NCBI GenBank assembly: GCA_023145935.1
Contig: JAGLDB010000119.1
Location: 1 to 5,945, forward strand
Direction of reading: 5' to 3'
Length of the DNA stretch: 5,945 bases
From: Candidatus Sabulitectum sp.
Lineage (GTDB): Bacteria; Fermentibacterota; Fermentibacteria; Fermentibacterales; Fermentibacteraceae
Shown in pieces: positions 1 to 4,610 of the stretch; within the stretch, counting starts at the first letter, position 1; every line of letters starts with the position of its first letter. The translations under genes were made by a program, and so were the position numbers. The notes beneath the pieces were generated by a model that saw only the letters and a list, made by a program, of their open reading frames with translations, had not been told where the DNA came from and ran no database searches.

Positions 1-320
1 ATACCCTCTTTTGAACCGATAACCGCAGCGGTTTCACACTCAACACCAAACTGGCTCTTCATCCACCGGTTGCAGGCGTCTTTAAAAGAATCACATCCGG
101 CTCCATCAGGATACCTGTGATTGGCCGGGTCTGCCATGGCCTTCTGGCCTGCTTTCACAATTTCACCAGGAGTGGGCATATCAGGGTCACCGATACCGAA
201 ATCTATCAGATCCAATCCTCTTTTACTGGCGGCTTTCTTCTGTCTGTCAAGCTCTGCGAACAAATATGGAGGTAACTTACTGAGCCTCTCCGAGGCACTG
301 ATGAGGGGCTTCTTCTGCAT
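1..320 (-). CDS. dapL: LL-diaminopimelate aminotransferase, N-terminal part (runs off the left edge)
   Basis: This is a class I/II PLP-dependent aminotransferase. DapL converts tetrahydrodipicolinate plus glutamate directly to LL-2,6-diaminopimelate in the cytoplasm, a shortcut to lysine and peptidoglycan precursors. Only the first 106 codons are in the window. The protein opens with SERLSKLPPYLFAELDR at residues 10-26, followed by GIGDPDMPTP at 42-51, HRYPDGAG at 68-75 and IGSKEG at 101-106. The 'LPPYLFAE', 'GDPDxPTP' and 'GSKEG' signatures are typical of DapL and closely related aminotransferases. The PLP lysine lies beyond the edge and cannot be checked. The ATG at 320 is preceded by a strong Shine-Dalgarno AGGAGA (325-330) at good spacing. 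No gene is closely coupled upstream. The family is secure; the exact substrate is less so, because related alanine or aspartate aminotransferases share this N-terminus. Confidence 0.75.
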   Translation of the reverse strand, partial: MQKKPLISASERLSKLPPYLFAELDRQKKAASKRGLDLIDFGIGDPDMPTPGEIVKAGQKAMADPANHRYPDGAGCDSFKDACNRWMKSQFGVECETAAVIGSKEG

Positions 321-324
321 AAAG

Positions 325-330
325 TCTCCT
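325..330 (-). promoter_or_regulatory. Ribosome binding site of dapL
   Basis: AGGAGA on the minus strand, four bases before the ATG ending at 320. It fixes the start of the aminotransferase. An AT-rich stretch further upstream (TATATT at 351-356, minus) could be a -10 element, but no convincing -35 box lies at the right distance. Confidence 0.7.
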
Positions 331-481
331 TTTCCGTTTCAGGTAACTGGAATATATGAAAACAAAACAATTTATTGATTCTGCGTTCCAGATCAACACA
401 GCAAACCTGTTACAAATCTGTACAGCAACATTGCTTATGAACCCGTTGCCTGGTTACTGCGCTACTACATGGTTTTTGCAG

Positions 482-688
482 TCAGGCGTTCTTGATCGCA
501 CTCTGTGCATTACCTGCTTTTTTAGAGTCGCCTATGACTTTAATCGGTATGCTTCCTTCCAGTTCTTTTCCCAGGGTGTTCAAGTTCCGCATTCCAGCAG
601 ATATAACAAAAATATCTATGTCGTTGATTTGAATGTTTTCCCTGTAAAATTGTTCTTCAAATGCAACATGTTTCTTTTCCTTAACAAG
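482..688 (-). pseudogene. C-terminal remnant of a FAD/NAD(P)-dependent oxidoreductase (enoate reductase / FadH-like)
   Basis: A 68-codon open frame ends in TGA at 482-484 and is closed upstream by an in-frame TGA at 689-691. It has no suitable start codon: the first in-frame ATG is at codon 33, inside the conserved part. The translation contains IDIFVISAGMRNLNTLGKEL followed by IKVIGDSKKAGNAQSAIKNA. This follows the pattern at the C-terminus of the NADH:flavin oxidoreductase / 2,4-dienoyl-CoA reductase / enoate reductase family: a 'DtVvlAxGxrpxNxLxxeL' segment, then a 'vyvIGDAkxprnaxxAI' FAD-binding segment. Full-length members have roughly 640-680 residues, so about 90% is missing: the flavin barrel, the Fe-S cysteines and the nucleotide-binding start. 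The intact family reduces unsaturated carboxylates or enoyl-CoAs, usually in anaerobes. I infer a decayed fragment left by deletion. A thioredoxin-reductase-like source is possible but fits the asparagine/alanine-rich tail less well. Confidence 0.5.
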
Positions 689-804
689 TCACTTTCAATA
701 AGTTACTTTTGATACCTTGATCAAATGTGCTGCATAGTCCTTCTGCTCCTGAATTCTGTGTCCATTCCCTCTTTCTCGCTTTTTCCCCTCATGCTTACAT
801 GTTT

Positions 805-1776
805 TCACGGAAGTTCCGGAACATTTATAACCCACACAGATGTTCCTTCTGATTCGTCCGGATCTCCCGGACATGACTCGAATGCAATTCTGTTCCCGTC
901 GGGAGACCATGAAGGAGCTCCGTCGTACCCGCTGAAATTACTTACCCTCACAGAGCTTCCTCCGGAAGCTGGAACAACGAACAGATTGGCAGAATCTAAA
1001 CCGCCTTCATTTGAACTGTACACTATCCACTGACCATCAGGGGAAAAAGACGCATCAGTCTTGTCTCCAGTACCTGTTGTTACCATTGTCTGGTTTGTTC
1101 CGTCTGAGCTCATCACCCAGATGTCCCACTGGCCACCTGTGTATCTCTGGTACAGAACAAGATCACCTGCAGGTGACCAGTTAGGCTGGCGACAGTCATC
1201 ACCTGATACAGTTAGAGCTGTATACGGTTCGGATCCGTCTACTTTGTATATCGTAATTACCCCGTCGTTCTCAACATCCACAAGATGGGATTCAAAAACA
1301 ACATACTGACCATCAGGAGAGAAAGAGGGTTCATAGGCGACCTTGTCTGACCTTGAAGTAATTCGAGTCTCATCTCCCGATATACCGTTTTCATCAATCA
1401 TGTAGATCTCGTCGTGCGGATCCCTAGTTGAGGCAAACACTATCTTACCAGACACTTCATTCCACACTGAACCGGGAAGACTGATGTTTCCCGAACCATC
1501 TGATACCAGAGTTCTCACCGAATTGTCACCAAGGTCAATTACAAAGAGATCTGCCGGTTCTGTATTGTATCCATTCACAAATCTTGTGAAAAGAACTGAC
1601 CCGCCCGCAGGAGACCATGCTGGATTCTGCAAACTTCCATTCTCAGAGATACTTACCTTGAAAGCGTCATCCTGCCGGTTTTCACTCTGCTGACCATCCG
1701 GATCTTCAGGAGAGTTATCGCAACCGGAGAAAAATGCAGACAGCAATATCAGCGTAACCATATAGAAAAATCTCAT
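805..1776 (-). CDS. Lipoprotein with a six-repeat TolB-like (PD40) beta-propeller
   Basis: The protein has 323 residues from the chosen start. It begins with a lipoprotein signal peptide: Arg2, a hydrophobic stretch at 5-16 and a lipobox FSGC ending at Cys19. A Pro/Asp/Gln-rich linker follows (20-37). Six PD40/TolB-type repeats then follow: NPAWSPAG (51-58), a degenerate GSVWNEVSG (102-110), EPSFSPDG (149-156), QPNWSPAG (197-204), DASFSPDG (241-248) and APSWSPDG (287-294). Each is followed by a hydrophobic strand such as VLFT, IVFAS or VVFES. This predicts a six-bladed propeller anchored to a membrane outside the cytoplasm; no TolB N-terminal domain is present, so it is not TolB itself. Such folds usually bind proteins or ligands; no catalytic motif is seen. 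Asp20 follows the lipidated Cys; in E. coli this favours inner-membrane retention. The start at 1776 is preferred because AAGGGGA (1783-1789) sits six bases upstream. An upstream in-frame ATG at 1794 would place that site inside the gene. Function unknown. Confidence 0.85.
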   Translation of the reverse strand: MRFFYMVTLILLSAFFSGCDNSPEDPDGQQSENRQDDAFKVSISENGSLQNPAWSPAGGSVLFTRFVNGYNTEPADLFVIDLGDNSVRTLVSDGSGNISLPGSVWNEVSGKIVFASTRDPHDEIYMIDENGISGDETRITSRSDKVAYEPSFSPDGQYVVFESHLVDVENDGVITIYKVDGSEPYTALTVSGDDCRQPNWSPAGDLVLYQRYTGGQWDIWVMSSDGTNQTMVTTGTGDKTDASFSPDGQWIVYSSNEGGLDSANLFVVPASGGSSVRVSNFSGYDGAPSWSPDGNRIAFESCPGDPDESEGTSVWVINVPELP

Positions 1777-1782
1777 AAAAAA

Positions 1783-1789
1783 TCCCCTT
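1783..1789 (-). promoter_or_regulatory. Ribosome binding site that decides the lipoprotein start
   Basis: AAGGGGA on the minus strand lies six bases before the ATG at 1776-1774. It lies downstream of the alternative ATG at 1794, which has no comparable site of its own. This supports the shorter 323-residue product, whose signal peptide then starts with the usual short basic n-region. Confidence 0.7.
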
Positions 1790-1796
1790 GCCATTA

Positions 1797-1802
1797 ATCA
1801 TA
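1797..1802 (-). promoter_or_regulatory. Possible -10 element of the lipoprotein gene
   Basis: TATGAT on the minus strand, one mismatch from TATAAT, preceded by TTGG. It would give a 5' leader of roughly 15 bases before the ATG at 1776. T-rich words resembling a -35 box (TGTTGT at 16 bp, TTGTGT at 19 bp) lie upstream, but none is a good match at 17 bp. Tentative. Confidence 0.25.
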
Positions 1803-1879
1803 CCAACATCATCCTAAAACAACACAAAGTGCTCCACCCAGAAAACAGTACACTTGGCAACCTGCTACCAATTAAGTAA

Positions 1880-1898
1880 ATATGCTTGATCAGCATAT
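1880..1898. repeat. Palindrome / stem-loop ATATGCT-AGCATAT
   Basis: ATATGCT and AGCATAT form a perfect 7-bp stem around TGATC. It lies about 100 bp upstream of the lipoprotein start. It could be an operator or an RNA hairpin. On the plus strand it is followed by GGTTTTC, too short a T tract for a convincing terminator. Two further inverted pairs lie just to the right: AAGGGT/ACCCTT (1906-1911, 1931-1936) and GGTGCT/AGCACC (1909-1914, 1947-1952). These overlap, so they are alternatives. Confidence 0.5.
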
Positions 1899-1973
1899 GG
1901 TTTTCAAGGGTGCTTTCCAATGAAAAACAAACCCTTCAGCATCAGCAGCACCTCAAGTAGAAGCCGGAATAGT

Positions 1974-2075
1974 CCAGGAGCATGTCCGAGTAAACAACAA
2001 TTCCGGGAATAAGGTGCTCCCCTGCGTAGTGTGGGAATAGTACACTGGCATTTACAACCACATAATCCACCATAA
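1974..2075. repeat. Structured 102-bp direct repeat, copy A
   Basis: This stretch aligns with 2121-2222 at 77 of 102 positions without a gap (counted by eye). Conserved blocks are CCAGGAGC, GTCCGAGT, GCTCCCCTGCGTAG, TGGGAATA, GGCATT and CCACATA. GGAGCA (1977-1982) and TGCTCC (2015-2020) form a stem with a 32-base loop. Inside the loop is a small perfect palindrome ATTCC-G-GGAAT (2000-2010), not kept in copy B. To the right AGTGT (2028-2032) and ACACT (2042-2046) form a second stem, also specific to this copy. There is no open frame; role unknown. Confidence 0.8.
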
Positions 2076-2120
2076 GAACAACCAGAGGAGAAAGAACTAA
2101 CTACATAGTTGTATTCTTAT
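2072..2120. repeat. Inverted repeat between the two 102-bp copies
   Basis: ATAAGAA-CAAC (2072-2082) pairs with GTTG-TA-TTCTTAT (2108-2120), giving 7+4 bp with a two-base bulge. The right arm ends exactly where copy B begins, and the left arm overlaps the last four bases of copy A. The short palindrome AACTA-CA-TAGTT (2099-2110) lies within it. The hairpin may mark the boundary of a repeated unit. Confidence 0.4.
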
Positions 2121-2222
2121 CCAGGAGCGTGTCCGAGTGAGTAACAATGCCTGAAACAGTGCGCTCCCCTGCGTAGCATGGGAATACAACATCGGCATTA
2201 ACATCCACATAGCTGGCTATAA
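2121..2222. repeat. Structured 102-bp direct repeat, copy B
   Basis: Partner of 1974-2075 at an offset of 147 bp, with 25 substitutions and no indels. The outer stem is kept although its sequence changes: GGAGCG (2124-2129) pairs with CGCTCC (2162-2167), so the A-T pair of copy A has become G-C. One inner pair changes from T-A to T-G, which would still pair in RNA read from the plus strand. The copy ends in ATAGC-TG-GCTAT (2209-2220), a perfect palindrome leading into the next repeat block. Confidence 0.8.
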
Positions 2223-2226
2223 TCCT

Positions 2227-2390
2227 CGCAGATTATTGTCAAATAACGGTGCTATTCCGTGCTAATCGCTCGGGACGCCTTCAGTTAATGGCTCTGTTGC
2301 TTTCTTCGCAAATCTGCAAGAATTATATCTAAGCAAGGCACTGGTTTATGCGCATAGCACCGCTATGTAATTGAATCAGTAACACAGCCG
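2227..2390. repeat. Block of crossing inverted repeats and 10-bp tandem units
   Basis: Three inverted pairs occur: GCAGATT (2228-2234) with AATCTGC (2311-2317); CGGTGCTAT (2247-2255) with ATAGCACCG (2354-2362); and GGCTCTGTT (2290-2298) with AACACAGCC (2381-2389, one mismatch). Left and right arms run in the same order, so the pairs cross and cannot all fold into one simple hairpin. GTGCTATTCC and GTGCTAATCG (2249-2268) form a 10-bp tandem repeat with two differences. CATAGC-ACC-GCTATG (2353-2367) is a tight hairpin. No coding signal was found. It may be a dispersed intergenic repeat or a multi-site protein-binding region. Confidence 0.5.
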
Positions 2391-2391
2391 G

Positions 2392-2405
2392 GGCTCTGGA
2401 GAGCC
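2392..2405. repeat. Short GC-rich hairpin GGCTCT-GG-AGAGCC
   Basis: A perfect 6-bp inverted repeat. Neither side is followed by a T tract in its own direction, so it is not a standard intrinsic terminator. It lies about 100 bp beyond the stop codon of the minus-strand ferredoxin-fusion gene. Confidence 0.4.
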
Positions 2406-2455
2406 AGCAGGACACGACAGCTATTGCTTGACAGGGTACTGCCAGCTCAAATACA

Positions 2456-2468
2456 ACAGGTTGCCTGT
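2456..2468 (-). terminator. Weak candidate transcript end of the ferredoxin-fusion gene
   Basis: On the minus strand ACAGG-CAA-CCTGT forms a 5-bp stem about 38 bases after the TAG stop, followed by TGTATTTGAG. The stem is short and the T tract is interrupted, so this is only a weak intrinsic terminator candidate. No better one was seen within 100 bases of the stop. Confidence 0.2.
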
Positions 2469-2505
2469 CAGAATCAGGAAAAGCCTGCGTTTTTGCTTCT
2501 CTGTT

Positions 2506-4398
2506 CTACTCCTGCATTCTGAAGATGGACAGAAACTCGTCATCAATATCCATGTTCACAACACCGTTCTTGTCGAGAATGTCGAAGTACTGTTTTACTT
2601 TGTGTTCCAGTTTCTCTCCTTCAACATATTCGAATTTTACCCGATCCAGAAACAGCTCCACACGGTCAACCGGCTGACGCATCATGTCGAATGAAAGCTC
2701 CGCTGCTGCTTTTCGGTTGTGATTAACCCACTGAATGGCTGATTCCAGCTCTTCCAGGAATACTTTGCACTCCTGGGGATGTTTCCTGGCAAACTCGCCT
2801 TTTATTACAAGACCAGCGTTGGGAAAGCTTCCAAACCCTTCGTTCACACTGTTCCAGATGGTATTGAAAGGCAGTACGGAGATTTCTGTATTTCTGTCCT
2901 CCATTATCTTTATGGCATAGCTTGCCTCAGGCTCACGAAGCACTACGGTATCTGCGTTACCAGTAACAAAATCTTTGTATATCTCCTCCGGGCGTCCGAA
3001 GGGCTTTCCATACCTGAAGACGAATTCATCCGGGTCAAACCCGCTTGCTTTGATAAGGTACTTTGTGATCTTTGCCGGTGGAGCTTCTTCAAAGAGAGGA
3101 ACATGAATCTCTCTGTCTTTGATGTCGCCGAAGTTCTTCACCTTTCCCCGGCTGAGCAATACGAAATTGTCCCACACGAACAACGCAGGAATCTTTATAT
3201 CACTGTTTCTAAGTTTTGCGGCTGTGATAAGAGCGGAAAAGCTGATATCTGCCTTTCCGTTTGTTATCCAGGCCAGATGCTTTTCCGTTTCATCCCACAC
3301 TTTCAACTCTTTTATGTTTATGTGCTTTCTGATCTTTTCAGATTGAAGCAGGCGCATCATTACCGGGTAGCCAACCGGTGTTGCTGACTGAATTACTGCA
3401 TCAACTTTGCCGGTGAAAGTTTCAATATCAGAAGAACTCACAGGCTTCTTGTGAAAATATATCCAGAATTCTCCTGTTGCTTTCTCTTCTGTGATGTGTT
3501 CAAAGCTCATCTCGGAAAGCATGCTGATCATAGGAGCAGGCTCGAAATGCTGAATTAGCACAAACCCGCCGTTGTCCCGGGTTGAATAGGCTTTTTTCAG
3601 AATGACATCGAACGGATCTGTGGTCATGGTTCTTACATCGAGAACCTCAAACTCTTCCTTTCTTTCCAGCCAGTGAAGCTGTTCCTCTATTTCAGGGTTA
3701 TAAATAGAAATCCTGTACTCTCTGTTTTTCTCCATGTTGAACTGATACTTAAGCCCGTCTGCAATTTTCAGCAGCTCACCGGGCTCCTCTACAGAGATGA
3801 TCACTATACTGTTCTGAGGAGGCAGGTCAGATACCTTTCTTACTATTTCTTCCAGCGTATTCTCGTTGTAGATGTACCGTTCAGCGGTTTCCTGCCAGTA
3901 AATATCTACGCTTGTGTACTCATCTTCAGTACCAGTTTCTTTTATACAGTCCGGCATTATTCTCTGAAGCTCTTCTGCGGTTCCCATGTATTCATTTATG
4001 GTGTGAAGAATCTCACATACAGACAACCCGGTAACCTTCGCAGCATCTCTGAAATTGGCAAAACGGGCAAGGGTGTTGTACAAAGCAGGGTTCTGCATTC
4101 GTTTGAACTTCGGTGACAGGTCTGCAAGAACCTGTTTCAGCTCCGGATGGCTGTCCAGCGTTGCCTTGATGTTTGAACTTGCCACAATTGGTTTCAGCTG
4201 GTTATCACTTATTCGAAGAGAGATTGCCTCAACTGGACATACTTCCAGAGCTTTTCTGCAATTCGCCTCTTCCTCTTTGTTGCCCGGCTGCTTCTTGAGA
4301 TAAGCTATTTTGTTTTCGTCTACATCAAAGTTCTCTGCTGCAACCTCAACACAGGCTCTGCAGCCAATGCATTCTTCAGACACTGTATACTTTTTCAT
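2506..4398 (-). CDS. Ferredoxin / DUF1858 / DUF2249 / NMT1-like substrate-binding fusion protein
   Basis: The protein has 630 residues and no signal peptide or membrane segment, so it should be cytoplasmic. Residues 1-60 form a single-cluster [4Fe-4S] ferredoxin domain: Cys10, Cys13, Cys16 (CIGCRAC) and Cys54 before Pro55, plus an extra Cys47 often seen in such ferredoxins. Residues about 76-139 match the DUF1858-type helical domain (HPELKQVLADLSPKFKRM, then NPALYNTLARFANFRDAAKV). Residues about 253-318 resemble DUF2249 (LDVR, DPFDVI, HFEPAPMISML, GEFWIYF); a more diverged copy may lie at about 162-245. From about 332 to the end is an NMT1/SsuA-like periplasmic-binding-protein fold, including ITNGKADISFSALITAAKL. 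These parts suggest a redox-linked or ligand-sensing protein, but the function is not known. The ATG at 4398 has a good site, GAGGTGA, just upstream. The gene stands alone on its strand: no ABC permease or ATPase lies beside it in this window. Confidence 0.85.
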   Translation of the reverse strand: MKKYTVSEECIGCRACVEVAAENFDVDENKIAYLKKQPGNKEEEANCRKALEVCPVEAISLRISDNQLKPIVASSNIKATLDSHPELKQVLADLSPKFKRMQNPALYNTLARFANFRDAAKVTGLSVCEILHTINEYMGTAEELQRIMPDCIKETGTEDEYTSVDIYWQETAERYIYNENTLEEIVRKVSDLPPQNSIVIISVEEPGELLKIADGLKYQFNMEKNREYRISIYNPEIEEQLHWLERKEEFEVLDVRTMTTDPFDVILKKAYSTRDNGGFVLIQHFEPAPMISMLSEMSFEHITEEKATGEFWIYFHKKPVSSSDIETFTGKVDAVIQSATPVGYPVMMRLLQSEKIRKHINIKELKVWDETEKHLAWITNGKADISFSALITAAKLRNSDIKIPALFVWDNFVLLSRGKVKNFGDIKDREIHVPLFEEAPPAKITKYLIKASGFDPDEFVFRYGKPFGRPEEIYKDFVTGNADTVVLREPEASYAIKIMEDRNTEISVLPFNTIWNSVNEGFGSFPNAGLVIKGEFARKHPQECKVFLEELESAIQWVNHNRKAAAELSFDMMRQPVDRVELFLDRVKFEYVEGEKLEHKVKQYFDILDKNGVVNMDIDDEFLSIFRMQE

Positions 4399-4401
4399 CT
4401 C

Positions 4402-4407
4402 TCACCT
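4402..4407 (-). promoter_or_regulatory. Ribosome binding site of the ferredoxin-fusion gene
   Basis: AGGTGA on the minus strand, within GAGGTGAGAG directly before the ATG at 4398. It supports a start that keeps the complete cysteine motif close to the N-terminus. Confidence 0.6.
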
Positions 4408-4537
4408 CGCAATTGTCAACTATACCGCAATTCCGTCTCCATCCCGCATTCTCCATGCGGTTGACCTCCGAACATACGAACAGTAACACATTATCTGCAG
4501 CCCTGGTTCCTCCACGGTTGACATACCTGCTGCAGGT
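4408..4537. promoter_or_regulatory. Divergent control region with palindromes and repeated GTTGAC words
   Basis: This is most of the 212-bp gap between the divergent ferredoxin-fusion and helicase genes. It contains CGGTTGAC twice on the plus strand (4458-4465 and 4515-4522) and GTTGAC once on the minus strand (4415-4420). CGCAATT occurs as a direct repeat (4408-4414, 4426-4432). There are two palindromes: CCGCAT-TCTCC-ATGCGG (4444-4460), which touches the first GTTGAC, and ACCTGC-T-GCAGGT (4525-4537), just after the second. On the minus strand TATAGT (4419-4424) could be a -10 box. The arrangement fits operator sites for a regulator acting on one or both genes, but no known operator was recognised. 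Confidence 0.35.
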
Positions 4538-4566
4538 GGGCTTTCAGCTTCGTGAAATGTATTGAC

Positions 4567-4572
4567 TATATT
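4567..4572 (+). promoter_or_regulatory. Possible -10 element of the helicase gene
   Basis: TATATT on the plus strand, 38 bases before the chosen ATG. The best -35 candidate at 18 bp is TTCAGC, a poor match. The perfect -35 word TTGACA at 4518-4523 lies too far upstream to pair with it. Tentative. Confidence 0.2.
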
Positions 4573-4610
4573 GCGCAAAGCCATAACTCATTCCAGCCGA
4601 AAGAACAGTA

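Larger units (their letters stand above)
1777..2505. other. Long non-coding region rich in direct and inverted repeats
   Basis: No open frame with a ribosome binding site and recognisable protein was found on either strand here. From left to right it holds the lipoprotein leader, a weak third repeat copy, several stem-loops (1880-1952) and two gap-free 102-bp direct repeats. After these come a second block of palindromes and crossing inverted repeats (2209-2405) and weak hairpins before the stop codon of the ferredoxin-fusion gene. Both flanking genes are on the minus strand, so it is the leader side of one and the trailer side of the other. Confidence 0.7.

Noticed and set aside
356..712. 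Plus-strand frame of 118 codons
   Set aside because: It has no ribosome binding site and no recognisable family, and it overlaps antisense to the oxidoreductase remnant, which gives the better explanation.
1777..1794. Upstream ATG for the lipoprotein, adding six residues
   Set aside because: The only good ribosome binding site lies between this ATG and the next one, so it serves the downstream start.
1974..2222. CRISPR array
   Set aside because: There are only two copies of 102 bp with internal divergence and a 147-bp period, unlike short identical CRISPR repeats, and no cas genes are present.
2475..2493. Plus-strand terminator CAGG-AAAAG-CCTG followed by TTTTT
   Set aside because: The stem is only 4 bp, and no plus-strand gene lies upstream for it to end.
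2779..3387. Plus-strand frame of 202 codons
   Set aside because: It lies entirely antisense to the well-supported ferredoxin-fusion gene and its translation has no domain-like features. The same holds for the frame at 3673-4116.
4518..4523. Perfect -35 word TTGACA for the helicase gene
   Set aside because: No acceptable -10 box lies 16-19 bp downstream (the sequence there is CTTTCA), so it was not called a promoter on its own.
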